Assembly: GCA_025869365.1 (NCBI GenBank)
Contig: JAOZVV010000078.1
Coordinates: forward strand, 1-54,067
Length of the DNA: 54,067 nucleotides
Source of the DNA: Pseudonocardia sp.
GTDB lineage: Bacteria; Actinomycetota; Actinomycetes; Mycobacteriales; Pseudonocardiaceae
Direction of reading: 5' to 3'
The translations under genes were made by a program, and so were the position numbers. Under the pieces are notes generated by a model. That model saw nothing but the letters and a program-made list of their open reading frames with translations, ran no database searches and was not told where the DNA came from. Below are positions 1 through 11,064 of this stretch, piece by piece. Each line of letters begins with the position of its first letter. The first letter of the stretch is position 1.

Positions 1-52
1 GCGGGCGCCCGGCCCCCCCGGCCCGCCCCCCCCCCCGCCCGGGGGGGGGGGG
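1..52. other. homopolymeric C/G contig edge
   Basis: The first ~52 bases are runs of C followed by runs of G, with no coding sense. They join directly onto half of a palindromic repeat. This looks like the low-quality or collapsed end of a contig rather than biological sequence. The part of the repeat that would complete the palindrome is missing. Confidence 0.6.
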
Positions 53-66
53 GGCTCCATGACGCG
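53..66. repeat. truncated copy of the 22-bp palindromic repeat
   Basis: The 14 bases GGCTCCATGACGCG match the right half of the palindromes found at about 11.0 kb and 16.7 kb. The left half is replaced by the G run of the contig edge. As with the other copies, it lies just beyond the 3' end of a gene (pyrE). Confidence 0.6.
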
Positions 67-74
67 GATCTTCC

Positions 75-99
75 AGGTCAGGTCAGGTCAGGCCAGGCC
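75..99. repeat. 5-bp tandem repeat over the pyrE stop codon
   Basis: Five direct units of AGGYC (three AGGTC, then two AGGCC) run through the last codons and the stop of pyrE. Read on the minus strand, they supply two further in-frame TGA codons just after the first one. The repeat could expand or contract without harming the gene. Confidence 0.6.
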
Positions 100-672
100 C
101 AGGTCCGCCAGGACCAGCAGGGTTCGGTACGGGGTGCCCTCGGCCTCGATCGCCTCGCGGGCACCGGTGTCCCGGTCCACCACGGTGACGACGCCGACGA
201 CGTTCGCGCCCGCCTCCCGGGCGGCGCGCACGGCGGTCAGGGCGGAGCCCCCGGTGGTCGAGGTGTCCTCGACCACCAGTACGTCCCGGCCCGCGATGTC
301 CGGGCCCTCGATCAGCCGCTGCATCCCGTGCTCCTTGGTGGACTTGCGCACGACGAACGCGTCGATCGGCTCCACCTCGGCGTCCACGGCCCGCTCGGCC
401 GCGGTCGCGTGCAGGACGCTGGTGGCCACCGGGTCCGCGCCGAGCGTGAGCCCGCCGACGGCCGAGTAGCTCCAGTCCGCGGTGAGCGTGCGGAGCAGGC
501 TCCCGATCAGCGGCGCGGCCTCGTGGTGCAGGGTCACCCGGCGCAGGTCCACGTAGTAGTCGGCCTCGGCGCCCGAGGAGAGCGTGACCTTGCCGTGCAC
601 CACCCCGAGCTCGCGGACGAGCGCGGCGAGGCGCTCCAGGTCCCGGGTGGCGTTGCGGACCGTGACGGCCAT
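88..672 (-). CDS. pyrE: orotate phosphoribosyltransferase
   Basis: 194 residues, the usual PyrE length. It transfers phosphoribose from PRPP to orotate, making OMP in cytoplasmic pyrimidine synthesis. The PRPP-binding loop is visible as DVLVVEDTSTTGGS, preceded by the conserved region around residues 105-120 containing FVVRKSTKEHG. The ATG at 672 was chosen because it overlaps the stop of the upstream SDR gene (ATGA) and gives the normal N-terminus. It is the last gene of a minus-strand run. No other pyrimidine gene is nearby, which is common for pyrE. Confidence 0.95.
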   Translation of the reverse strand: MAVTVRNATRDLERLAALVRELGVVHGKVTLSSGAEADYYVDLRRVTLHHEAAPLIGSLLRTLTADWSYSAVGGLTLGADPVATSVLHATAAERAVDAEVEPIDAFVVRKSTKEHGMQRLIEGPDIAGRDVLVVEDTSTTGGSALTAVRAAREAGANVVGVVTVVDRDTGAREAIEAEGTPYRTLLVLADLGLA

Positions 673-1442
673 CAGCGCTCCCTGTCGAACGTCGCGACCA
701 GCCGGCGGACCAGGGAGCGGGGCAGCAACCCCACCACCCCTGTGATCGCCTTGTACTGCAGGCTCGGCACCGAAACCACCCGTCCCCCGGCCAGGTCGGC
801 CAGGCACTCGTCGACGACCCGTTCGGCATCGAGCCACAACGGGCCACTGCGGCCACCGGCGTCGATGCCGGCTCGTTCGTGGAACTCCGTGCGCACGAAG
901 CCGGGGCAGAGCGCGAGCGCCCGCACCCCGGTTCCGGCCAGTGACGCGGCGACGCCCTCGGTGAAGGCGGTGACCCAGGCCTTGTCCGCGGTGTAGGTCG
1001 AGCCGCTGCCGGGCAGGAAACCGGCGACGCTGGAGACGTTCACGACGCAGCCGCCACCGCGGTCCACCATGCCCGGGAGCACGGCGCGGGTCAGCTGCAG
1101 GACGCTGGTGACGTTGAGGTCCAGCTGGCGCTGCAGCGCGTCCGGCTCGGCCCGCAGGAAGCTCGCCCGCATCCCCATCCCGGCGTTGTTGACCAGCAGG
1201 TCGACGGGGGCGACGTCCGGGTCCGCGAGCCGGCGCAGCACCCGGGCGCGCGACCCGACCTCGGTCAGGTCCGCCGGCAGCACCTCGACGGCGACCCCGG
1301 TCTTGCGGTGCAGCTCGGCGCACTCCTCGAGCCGCTCCGCGGTCCGGGCGACGAGGACGAGGTCCCGGCCGTCCGCCGCGAGCCGCCGGGCGAACGCGGC
1401 ACCGATGCCGGACGTGGCTCCGGTGATCAGGGCGGTGGGCAC
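672..1442 (-). CDS. SDR family NAD(P)-dependent oxidoreductase
   Basis: 256 residues. A classical short-chain dehydrogenase with the N-terminal Rossmann motif TGATSGIG (residues ~7-14), the NNAG motif, the catalytic Ser in NVSSVAG, and the Tyr and Lys in YTADK. The glycine-rich motif is followed by an Arg (VARTAERL), which fits NADP(H) use. The protein is cytoplasmic and its substrate cannot be told from sequence. Its stop overlaps the pyrE start by 4 bp, so the two are probably co-transcribed, though no shared pathway is evident. Confidence 0.85.
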   Translation of the reverse strand: MPTALITGATSGIGAAFARRLAADGRDLVLVARTAERLEECAELHRKTGVAVEVLPADLTEVGSRARVLRRLADPDVAPVDLLVNNAGMGMRASFLRAEPDALQRQLDLNVTSVLQLTRAVLPGMVDRGGGCVVNVSSVAGFLPGSGSTYTADKAWVTAFTEGVAASLAGTGVRALALCPGFVRTEFHERAGIDAGGRSGPLWLDAERVVDECLADLAGGRVVSVPSLQYKAITGVVGLLPRSLVRRLVATFDRER

Positions 1443-1497
1443 CCGCGAAGACTAGTCGGCGGTGCCGTCCACCGCGTCGTGACGGCGGCGACCGTGA

Positions 1498-2145
1498 TCA
1501 GTGCTTGGTCGACGCGAGCGCGTCCTCGAGCACGCTCGCCACCTCGGCGAGGTCCGCGAGCAGGTCCTGCAGCCGCTCCGGTGTGGACCCGACGGGCGCG
1601 GCGGCGAGCACCCAGCCCTCCTCGGCCCACAGCAGCTCGACGTCCTCGCCCACGGCGTCCGCGGCGTCCGCCAGCCGGCGGGTGAGCAGCGGGCGGACCA
1701 TGTCCGCGTCCGCGACGAAGGAGTAGCGCTCCCCGACGGGTTCGAGCAGGTCCAGGCCGCCGCCGTCCGGCAGCGGGGCCGAGGGCAGGCGCAGCTCGAC
1801 GGCCGCGGGGACCGGCTCGCGCAGCGCGACCGCGACCAGCACCGAGCTGATCCGGCCGACCTGCTCGTGGTCGAACACGTAGCCCTGCCGGCCGCCGTCC
1901 GGCGTCGGGACGTCCCCGGTGACCAGGTTCCGGGCGAGCCCCGGGCCGCCCTGGTGGATGGTGCCGTAGCGCCACCGGGTGGTCAGGACGGGATCGCTCT
2001 CCGCCCACTCCCAGTCGTGCAGCGCGGCCCAGCGGCGACGGTCACGCGAGCCGCCGACGCCCCGGGAGCGGTCGGCGAACAGCAGCGCGCCGCCGATCAG
2101 CACCGCGACCACGGCGATGAGGAACCAGACCGTCGACATACCCAC
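1498..2145 (-). CDS. conserved membrane-anchored protein of unknown function
   Basis: 215 residues. An N-terminal hydrophobic segment (residues ~5-24, VWFLIAVVAVLIGGALLF) is followed by a basic stretch and a soluble domain of about 180 residues. The domain has regularly spaced Trp and acidic residues (WEWAESDP, ELLWAEEGW) and no recognised catalytic motif. The topology suggests a single-pass anchor with a cytoplasmic domain, because Arg-rich sequence follows the helix. It lies between an ESX-like protein gene and the SDR gene on the same strand. I do not recognise the family. A second Met two codons in is an alternative start. Confidence 0.7.
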   Translation of the reverse strand: MGMSTVWFLIAVVAVLIGGALLFADRSRGVGGSRDRRRWAALHDWEWAESDPVLTTRWRYGTIHQGGPGLARNLVTGDVPTPDGGRQGYVFDHEQVGRISSVLVAVALREPVPAAVELRLPSAPLPDGGGLDLLEPVGERYSFVADADMVRPLLTRRLADAADAVGEDVELLWAEEGWVLAAAPVGSTPERLQDLLADLAEVASVLEDALASTKH

Positions 2146-2192
2146 GGGCGCACCCTAGCCCTCCCGGCAGGCAGAGTCCGGGAGCGCCACGA

Positions 2193-3152
2193 TCACCCGA
2201 CCGTGCCCGATCTCCACCGGCCTTCGTGCAGCCGTTGTCCACCCTGCTCCTTGCCCAGCTCGACCCCGATCCGCACCGGGACCCGCTCCCCGGCCCCGGT
2301 CAGGCGCGCCACCGTCGTGCCGAGCCGGGTGGGGTCCGCCGCGGGCGCCTCCCCCGCGCGGACCGCCCTGACCTCCACCAGGAGCCCGGACACCGCGGCC
2401 TTCAGCGCGTCCGCGCCGTCGTCGAGCGCGCGCACGGTCTCGGCGATCCGGTCCGCGATCCGCAGGGCCAGGGCCGAGGCCTCCGCGAGCATCGCCGGGA
2501 TCATCGCGGCGCCCGCGGCACCCGCCGTGACCGCGGTGGCCAGCAGCCACGACACCAGGTCCGCGACGAACGCCGCGACGGCGTCCCGGACGACGGCGCG
2601 GACGGCCCCGACCCGGGCGCCGCTCGCCAGCACCACCTCGGCCAGGGTCTCCGCGCTCCGCGAGGCGGTCCGCAGGCTGCGGTCGAGGCCGAGGGACGCC
2701 GCCCCGTACGCGACGGCCGCCTCCCCGGTCCAGCCCCGCAGGTCCACCGCGACGTCGTTCCCGTGGCGCTGCGCCTGCGCGCCGAGCACCCGCGAGAGGT
2801 GGTGCCAGGAGTCCGCGCTCGCGACGATCGCGTCCGGGTCGCCCATCAGCGCGTCCAGGGGCTCGCGCAGGAACGAGAGGTGCTCGATCGCCCAGCCCAC
2901 CCCCGCGGAGAGCAGGGTGCCGACCGGGTCGATCACCCCGCCGAGCGTGTCGAGCCCGACGGCCACGCCGTTCATCCCCACGGCCAGCGGGTCCGCCCCG
3001 TCCGCGACGGCGCCGGCGAGATCCGCGTAGCCGGAGACGATGCCGGCCCCGGCGAAGGGATCGTCCTCGGACGCGTACACCGAGGCGGCCACCGCGGTGG
3101 TCGTCCCGGAGGTCGGCCCGGAGGTGGTCCCGGAGGTCATCGCAGAGGTCAT
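2193..3152 (-). CDS. WXG100/PPE-like ESX-type protein
   Basis: 319 residues, largely helical, Ala-rich and low in Lys. A helix-turn-helix hairpin with a WTGEAA element (around residue 140) resembles the WXG turn of ESX (type VII) substrates and their toxin N-termini. A hydrophobic stretch follows (~195-225) and a short polar C-terminus. The N-terminus is a repetitive Met-Thr-Ser-Gly stretch encoded by short direct repeats, so the true start may be further in. It overlaps the EspC-like gene by 4 bp. No toxin domain is visible. The family assignment rests on pattern and context, not on a strong motif. Confidence 0.65.
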   Translation of the reverse strand: MTSAMTSGTTSGPTSGTTTAVAASVYASEDDPFAGAGIVSGYADLAGAVADGADPLAVGMNGVAVGLDTLGGVIDPVGTLLSAGVGWAIEHLSFLREPLDALMGDPDAIVASADSWHHLSRVLGAQAQRHGNDVAVDLRGWTGEAAVAYGAASLGLDRSLRTASRSAETLAEVVLASGARVGAVRAVVRDAVAAFVADLVSWLLATAVTAGAAGAAMIPAMLAEASALALRIADRIAETVRALDDGADALKAAVSGLLVEVRAVRAGEAPAADPTRLGTTVARLTGAGERVPVRIGVELGKEQGGQRLHEGRWRSGTVG

Positions 3153-3472
3153 CGCGGACCGCCGACCACGCCGGCCGCCTCGCCCAGCCTCGCGGCCGCG
3201 GCGCGGTCCGCCCCCTCGTAGGTCGCCGCGCTCTCCCGCAGCCCGGACGCGACGGCCGTGAGGCGACGCCGGAGCTCGTCCACGCCGTCGAGGGCGCCGT
3301 TCACGGCGAGGATCGCGTCCAGGGCGAAGACCCGGCCGACCAGACCGTAGGAGTCACCCGGCGAGGCGGACGCGGCCGCCGCCCGCCCGATCGCCGCCTC
3401 CGTCTCCTCGACGTGCCCGGCGTGCGTCACGAGGTCCGCGGGCCGCACCGCGATCGCCCCGTGGACCCTCAC
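3149..3472 (-). CDS. EspC-like small helical protein (type VII secretion-associated)
   Basis: 107 residues, almost entirely alpha-helical. It starts MRVHGAIAVRPADLVTHAGH and resembles the EspC/DUF2580 family of small proteins encoded beside WXG100 and ESX effectors in actinobacteria. Such proteins are thought to pair with, or be secreted alongside, a larger WXG partner. It overlaps both neighbours by 4 bp (ATGA), so all three products are translationally linked. No EccC ATPase or other ESX core gene lies in the window, so any secretion machine must be encoded elsewhere. Confidence 0.7.
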   Translation of the reverse strand: MRVHGAIAVRPADLVTHAGHVEETEAAIGRAAAASASPGDSYGLVGRVFALDAILAVNGALDGVDELRRRLTAVASGLRESAATYEGADRAAAARLGEAAGVVGGPR

Positions 3473-3822
3473 GAGCGGGCGCCCGGGGCGGCGGGAGCGG
3501 CGGCAGCGAGGGACGCCGTCACCGCGGCGACCTCCGCGGTGACCTCCGCCCGGGCCTCGCCCGCCGCCGCGAGGACGAGCGCGGCGAGCCGGGCACGGGA
3601 AAGGCCTTCGGCCGCGGGGCCGAAGGCCAGTCCGGTGAGGGTGCCGCCCGGGCCCACGGTGGCGGTGACCGCCCCGTCCGGGCTGCTCGCCGTGGCCGTC
3701 AGGCCCTCGAGTCGGGACCGGGCGCGCTCGGCGCGGGCACGGATCCCCTCGACGCGTCGGCGGTAGTCCGCCAGCCAGGCCTCACCGGCCCCCGGCCTGT
3801 CGCGTCCGTGCGTCTGTTCCAT
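3469..3822 (-). CDS. YbaB/EbfC-like DNA-binding family protein
   Basis: 117 residues. An N-terminal helix (YRRRVEGIRARAERARSRLEGL) leads into a small beta sheet (VTATVGPGGTLTGLAFG) and a C-terminal helix, the fold order of YbaB/EbfC nucleoid-associated proteins. Divergent paralogues of this family often sit next to EspC- and WXG-type genes in Pseudonocardiales and Mycobacteriales, as here. The start is taken at ATG 3822. A GTG at 3843 in the same frame would add seven residues. The clpB stop lies about 50 bp upstream, so read-through from the heat-shock promoter is possible. Confidence 0.7.
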   Translation of the reverse strand: MEQTHGRDRPGAGEAWLADYRRRVEGIRARAERARSRLEGLTATASSPDGAVTATVGPGGTLTGLAFGPAAEGLSRARLAALVLAAAGEARAEVTAEVAAVTASLAAAAPAAPGARS

Positions 3823-3873
3823 GGGCCGGGACAGTAGGAACACACCGCCCCGGCCCGTGGGCGTTCACGGGAA

Positions 3874-6498
<2,625 letters not shown>

Positions 6499-6608
6499 TC
6501 CCCGCGTTCTCCTCGTTCGTGCTGGTGGCGTGTGGTGTGTGAACACTGTGTCCGTGGGCACTCCCGGTAGGACCCAGTGTGCCCTCTGGTCTCTTCAACG
6601 GCAGGAAA

Positions 6609-6629
6609 CTTGAGTCTGTTCCGCTCAAG
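6609..6629. promoter_or_regulatory. HAIR box (HspR operator) between clpB and the AAA+ operon
   Basis: The sequence is CTTGAGT, seven bases, GCTCAAG. It matches the HspR consensus CTTGAGT-N7-ACTCAAG at 13 of 14 positions. It lies 111 bp upstream of the clpB ATG and about 50 bp upstream of the divergent AAA+ gene, so one repressor site could control both directions. The repressor gene hspR is in this window (16796-17248). Confidence 0.88.
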
Positions 6630-6677
6630 GCTGACGAGTTTCCCCGACCCGGTGATCGCGGGGGGATACTGGCCCCG

Positions 6678-7985
6678 ATGCCTGACGAGCGCCTGCCCGA
6701 CGACCCCCTGCTGACGAGCCTGCTGTCCGCCGTCTCCGCGGCGCCCGACGACGTTCCGCTGCGGCTGCACGTCGCGGGGCTGCTGACGGGTGCGGGCCGG
6801 CACGCCGAGGCCCTCGCCCACACCAGCCACGCGCTCGGTCTCGCGCCGGGGGACCGGGCGGCGCTCGGGCTGTTGCAGCGGATCAGCACCGCGATGTCCG
6901 GCACGGGGCCCGGCGGCCCGCTCCCGCGGGACCGCTCCGGCCCGCCGACCACCCCGGACGTCGAGCAGCCGATGCCGGCCCGCCGCCCGGACGGCACCTT
7001 CGACTGGCACGCCGCGGAGGACCAGGTCTCGGACATCCCCGTCCCGGCGTTCGGCGCCGAACCCGTTCCCGGGGAGGAGTCCGGGTCGGCGGTCACCGAG
7101 GACGTCGACGCGGCCACGACACCCACCGTCCGGCTCGCCGACGTCGGCGGGATGGAGGCGGTGAAGCAGCGCCTGGAGCTGTCGTTCCTCGGCCCCATGC
7201 GCAACCCGGAGATGGCTCGGGCGTTCGGCAAGGGACTGTCCGGCGGGCTCCTGCTCTACGGGCCGCCCGGCTGCGGGAAGACGTTCCTGGCCCGCGCGGT
7301 CGCGGGCGAGCTCGGCGCGTCGTTCTCCGAGATCGGCATCTCGGACGTCCTGGACATGTGGGTCGGCGCCAGCGAGCGGAACCTCGCGGAGATCTTCCGC
7401 GCCGCCCGGCGCAAGGCCCCGCACGTCCTGTTCTTCGACGAGATCGACGCCCTCGGGCAGAAGCGGTCGCACCTGCGGCACTCCGCGAGCCTGCGGAACA
7501 CCGTGAACCAGCTGCTCGCGGAGCTGGACTCGCTCTCCGGCAGGAACGACGGCGTGTTCGTGCTGGGCGCCACCAACCACCCGTGGGACATGGACAGCGC
7601 CCTGCGCCGCCCGGGCCGCTTCGACCGCATGCTGCTGGTCCTGCCCCCGGACGGGCCGGCCCGGGCGTCGATCCTGCGCCACCACCTCAAGGACCGGCCG
7701 CTGGCGGAGGTGGACCTGGACAGGCTGGTCAGGGCCACCGCCCACTACTCCGGCGCGGACCTGGCCCACCTCTGTGACACCGCGGCCGAGCGCGCCCTCG
7801 CGGACTCGATGCGCACCGGCCGGATCCGCCCGCTCACCACGAAGGACCTCCTGGCGGCGGCCGGGGAGGTGCAGCCCAGCACCGGGCCGTGGTTCGCCTC
7901 CGCCCGCAACGTCGCGCTCTTCGGGAACACGGACGGCAGCTACGACGACCTCGCGGACTACCTGAAGAAGAACCGCACGCTGTGA
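6678..7985 (+). CDS. AAA+ ATPase (Cdc48/FtsH-like module) with N-terminal helical repeat
   Basis: 435 residues. The N-terminus (1-75) has TPR-like helices (ADG/ALAHTSHALGLAPGD pattern), then a Pro/Asp-rich linker to ~145. One AAA+ module follows: Walker A GPPGCGKT (194-201), Walker B LFFDEID (251-257), sensor GATN (297-300), Arg fingers in RRPGRFDR (310-317) and sensor-2 helix GADLAHLCDTA. No protease or membrane segment is present, so it is probably a cytoplasmic remodelling ATPase. The start is ATG 6678, because an earlier start at 6579 would place the HAIR box inside the gene. It overlaps the next gene by 4 bp. Shared regulation with clpB points to a stress role; the substrate is unknown. 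Confidence 0.88.
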   Translation: MPDERLPDDPLLTSLLSAVSAAPDDVPLRLHVAGLLTGAGRHAEALAHTSHALGLAPGDRAALGLLQRISTAMSGTGPGGPLPRDRSGPPTTPDVEQPMPARRPDGTFDWHAAEDQVSDIPVPAFGAEPVPGEESGSAVTEDVDAATTPTVRLADVGGMEAVKQRLELSFLGPMRNPEMARAFGKGLSGGLLLYGPPGCGKTFLARAVAGELGASFSEIGISDVLDMWVGASERNLAEIFRAARRKAPHVLFFDEIDALGQKRSHLRHSASLRNTVNQLLAELDSLSGRNDGVFVLGATNHPWDMDSALRRPGRFDRMLLVLPPDGPARASILRHHLKDRPLAEVDLDRLVRATAHYSGADLAHLCDTAAERALADSMRTGRIRPLTTKDLLAAAGEVQPSTGPWFASARNVALFGNTDGSYDDLADYLKKNRTL

Positions 7986-9019
7986 GCACGCTCGACGCCG
8001 CCCGCCGCGCCGAGCACCTGCGCGGCATCGGACGGCCCGACGAGGCCGAGGCGATCCTGCGGGCCGCGCTGGCGGAGGAACCGCAGGACCCGACGTTGCT
8101 GACGGCGCTCGCGGCCGCCCTGCTCGCGTCCCGGCGCCACGCCGACGGCCTGGCGGCGGCCGAGGCCGCGTGCGCCTCCGCCCCTCAGGACGAGCGGCCG
8201 CACCGGATCCGGGCGCTGCACCTGTCCCTGCTGGGCCGCCACGACGAGGCACTCGCCGCCGGGTACCTGGCCGTCACCCTCGCCCCCGACGAGCCGTACG
8301 CCGCCACGGGGTACGCCCGCGTCCTGCAACGCGCGACCCGGCTGCGGGACGCGCAGGAGGTGGCGCACCGGGTCGTCGCACTCGATCCGACGTCCGCGGA
8401 GGCGCATTTCCTGCTGGCGGACATCGCGAGCGACGCGGGGGACCGGCGGACCGCGCGGACGGCCTACGAGGAGACCCTGCGCCTCGATCCTGAGCACGCG
8501 GCGGCCACCCACGACCTCGCGGTCCTCGACGCCAGAGCGCACCGACCCGCCCGCGCCCTGCACGGCCTGATCGACGCCGGACGGCTGGATCCCGCCATGC
8601 CCGAGGTCGTGCAGACCGTCGTCGCCGTGCTGTGGCAGCTGTCCTGGCGGCTGCGGATCTGGCTGATCGTCGCGACCGTCGCCACCTTCGCCGCCGCGGC
8701 GCCCCACGGGCTCGGCGTCCCGGGGGCGAACGCCCGCATCGCGGCGGGCGCGGTGCTCGCCCTGACGGCCGCGCTGATCCGGTGGACCACCCGGGACCTG
8801 CCGAGGCGGACATGGCCGGTGGTACGAGCCGCCGTCCGCACGGACAAGCCCCTGCTGCTCACCTACGCGGCCCTGGCCCTGTGCGCGCTGCTCTACGTCT
8901 CGGTGCTGGCCTCGGGGATCGCGGTGGCCGCCGGGGCGGTCTGGTTCGTGCTCGTCGCGCTGGGCTGGCTCGCGCTGGTCATCCGGCTCGTTCGATCTCG
9001 TCGACGGGGGCGGACATGA
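7982..9019 (+). CDS. TPR protein with C-terminal membrane domain
   Basis: 345 residues, GTG start overlapping the AAA+ stop (GTGA). Residues ~1-205 form about five tetratricopeptide repeats, with typical end-of-repeat phrases such as ALDPTSAEAHFLLADIA and [16 protein letters not shown]. Three or four transmembrane helices follow (~220-240, 250-270, 295-315, 318-338) and an Arg-rich cytoplasmic tail. TPRs bind partner proteins, so this could anchor the AAA+ ATPase to the membrane or present clients to it; that is inference from the operon. The 3' end overlaps the convergent PNPOx-like gene by 41 bp. Confidence 0.8.
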   Translation: MSTLDAARRAEHLRGIGRPDEAEAILRAALAEEPQDPTLLTALAAALLASRRHADGLAAAEAACASAPQDERPHRIRALHLSLLGRHDEALAAGYLAVTLAPDEPYAATGYARVLQRATRLRDAQEVAHRVVALDPTSAEAHFLLADIASDAGDRRTARTAYEETLRLDPEHAAATHDLAVLDARAHRPARALHGLIDAGRLDPAMPEVVQTVVAVLWQLSWRLRIWLIVATVATFAAAAPHGLGVPGANARIAAGAVLALTAALIRWTTRDLPRRTWPVVRAAVRTDKPLLLTYAALALCALLYVSVLASGIAVAAGAVWFVLVALGWLALVIRLVRSRRRGRT

Positions 9020-9668
9020 CCGGCTCGGGCGTGGTCACCGGGGTGCCCTTGACCCGGAAGTAGTCCCCGCCCTTGCGCGCGGGGGCGTCGGTGCCCCACG
9101 CGCGTCTCTCGTCCACCCGCTCCATCCGGGGGATGTGCTTGCGGCAGTGGATGTAGGCCTCGTGGACGTCGACGACGACCCAGCGCTCGGCGCGGCGGCC
9201 CTCGTCGGCGTCCGTGCCGATCTCCGGGTGCCGGCCGCGCAGGTCCGCGTCCTCGACCACCGTGGCACCGCCGTTGACGTGCAACCCGATGAGGTCCCGC
9301 TCGAAGTCCGCGGTGAACAGGCCGATGTGCGGGTTCTCGGCGATGTTGCCGAGGCTCGCGTGCACCCCGTTGCCCCGGTACTCCGGGTAGGCGATGGTGC
9401 ACTCGTCGAGCACCCGGACGAAGCCGGGCGGCCCCGCCCGCAGTGACGAATCACACTCCCCGTTCGCGTCCGCCGTCGCGATGAAGATCATCTCGGCCCG
9501 CTGCAGGAACTCGATCATCCGCGGCAGCAGCCGGTCCCGCATCTGGTCGGCGTAGAAGCGATCCGCCCGTTCGGTCGTACCGAACTCCTTCTGGAGTGCG
9601 CGCTCGCCTGCGGATCCCGGACCGTGCTCGAAGAGTGACACCCCGCAACCGTGCCATCCCCGGGCCAC
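8979..9668 (-). CDS. pyridoxamine 5'-phosphate oxidase-like flavin/cofactor-binding protein
   Basis: 229 residues. It has the split-barrel PNPOx fold: MIFIATADANGECDSSLRAGPPGFVRVLDECTI is the start of the barrel, and NIAENPHIGLFTAD is the typical 'N..NP.v.l.f' motif. The extended N-terminus and the C-terminal Cys-containing helix (YIHCRKHIPRM) are seen in the larger actinobacterial proteins that may bind FMN, F420 or heme. The substrate is unknown. It is convergent with the TPR gene (41-bp overlap) and divergent from the flavohemoglobin gene across about 160 bp. Confidence 0.8.
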   Translation of the reverse strand: MARGWHGCGVSLFEHGPGSAGERALQKEFGTTERADRFYADQMRDRLLPRMIEFLQRAEMIFIATADANGECDSSLRAGPPGFVRVLDECTIAYPEYRGNGVHASLGNIAENPHIGLFTADFERDLIGLHVNGGATVVEDADLRGRHPEIGTDADEGRRAERWVVVDVHEAYIHCRKHIPRMERVDERRAWGTDAPARKGGDYFRVKGTPVTTPEPVMSAPVDEIERAG

Positions 9669-9827
9669 GGGGTCACGCCATCCGGGTGTAGACGCTAGGC
9701 TGACCCTCTGGTTCCGCAGGGAATCGGAGCGTCACGAGGCGTCCCGAACGGACGACCCAGGAGTCCCGACCCGGGAATCCGGATCGTCTGTCCGGCCGCG
9801 GCGGAACGAGGGAGGGTGTCGGCCGGC

Positions 9828-11009
9828 ATGACCACCGAACAGCTGCTGAGCGCCGACTCCCCGGAAGCACCCGCCCCCACGCCGGAGACCTCCGGCCTGG
9901 TCGAGGCCATCCGCTCCAGCTACGAGCTCGTCGCGTCGCAGGCCGAGGACCTCAGCCGGCACTTCTACGCCACCCTGTTCACCCGGGCCCCCGAGACCCG
10001 GGACCTCTTCCCGGCGAACATGGAGGTCCAGCGCAGCCGCCTGCTCCGGGCGCTCGTCCACGTGGTGCAGATGGTGGACCAGCCCGACGAGCTCATTCCC
10101 TTCCTCCAGCAGCTCGGTAAGGACCACCGCAAGTTCGGGGTCATCGCCCGGCACTACTCCGCCGTGGGGGACGCGCTGATCGGCGCGATCGCCCGGTACT
10201 CCGGGGACGCCTGGACCCCCGAGGTGGAGAAGGCCTGGACGGACGCGTACGACATCGTCTCGGCGGCGATGCGCCTCGCCGCCGAGGGCGAGCGTGGGCC
10301 CGCGACGTGGTCCGCACGGGTCGTCGCCCACCGCCGGATCGGGTGGGAGCTCGCCGTCGTCACGGTGCAGACGGACCAGCCGGTTCCCTACCTCCCCGGC
10401 CAGTACCTGAGTGTCGAGACGCCGATGCGGCCACGGCTGTGGCGCTACCTGTCCCCGGCCAACGCCCCCCGCCCGGACAACACGCTGGAGTTCCACGTGC
10501 GGTCGGTGCCGAACGGCTGGGCGAGCCGCGCGATCGTCGCGCACTCCGAGGTCGGCCAGACCTGGCGGATCGGCCCACCGATGGGCCGGATGAGCCTGAA
10601 CCCGGACAGCGGCCGTGACCTGCTGATGGTGGCCGGCGGCACCGGCATGGCCCCGATCAAGGCCCTGCTGGACGACCTGGTGCGCCGCCCGAAGGACGCC
10701 GAGCGCCCGCGCGTGCAGGTCTTCGTCGGCGGTCGGACGTGGGAGGACCTCTACGACTTCCCCGCGCTGCGCACGCTGTCCTACGACCACCCATGGCTGG
10801 ACGTCGTGCCGGTCGTGGAGGAGGAGGACGGGACCTCGGGCGCGGAGCAGGGCACGCTGGCGGACGTCATCGCCCGCTACGGCTCCTGGGCGGACCACGA
10901 CGTCCTGGTCTGCGGCTCGCCCACGATGATCCGCGCCACCGTCTCGCGGATGCTGGTGGCGGGCACCCCGCTGGACCGGATCAGCTACGACCCGTTCACC
11001 CTGGACTGA
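9828..11009 (+). CDS. flavohemoglobin-type globin/ferredoxin reductase
   Basis: 393 residues from ATG 9828; a GTG at 9816 is an alternative. A globin domain (~25-150) has the FYATLF segment carrying the B10 Tyr and a probable proximal His in LGKDHRKFGV (about H100). It is fused to a FAD-binding barrel (~160-255, with PGQYLSVE and WRYLSPAN) and an NAD(P) domain (AGGTGMAPIKALL). Flavohemoglobins use NAD(P)H to convert NO and O2 to nitrate. The FAD motif reads RYLS rather than the usual RxYS, as in some divergent actinobacterial members, so NO dioxygenase activity is likely but not certain. GAGGGAGGG lies 12 bp before the chosen start. Confidence 0.85.
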   Translation: MTTEQLLSADSPEAPAPTPETSGLVEAIRSSYELVASQAEDLSRHFYATLFTRAPETRDLFPANMEVQRSRLLRALVHVVQMVDQPDELIPFLQQLGKDHRKFGVIARHYSAVGDALIGAIARYSGDAWTPEVEKAWTDAYDIVSAAMRLAAEGERGPATWSARVVAHRRIGWELAVVTVQTDQPVPYLPGQYLSVETPMRPRLWRYLSPANAPRPDNTLEFHVRSVPNGWASRAIVAHSEVGQTWRIGPPMGRMSLNPDSGRDLLMVAGGTGMAPIKALLDDLVRRPKDAERPRVQVFVGGRTWEDLYDFPALRTLSYDHPWLDVVPVVEEEDGTSGAEQGTLADVIARYGSWADHDVLVCGSPTMIRATVSRMLVAGTPLDRISYDPFTLD

Positions 11010-11023
11010 CCAACCCCCGGACC

Positions 11024-11045
11024 CGCGTCATGGAGCCCTGACGCG
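11024..11045. repeat. 22-bp palindromic repeat, copy A
   Basis: Seven-base arms CGCGTCA and TGACGCG flank TGGAGCCC. It lies 15 bp after the flavohemoglobin stop, in the gap between convergent genes. It may act as a hairpin terminator. Confidence 0.75.
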
Positions 11046-11064
11046 GCCCGACGGCCTCGAGACC

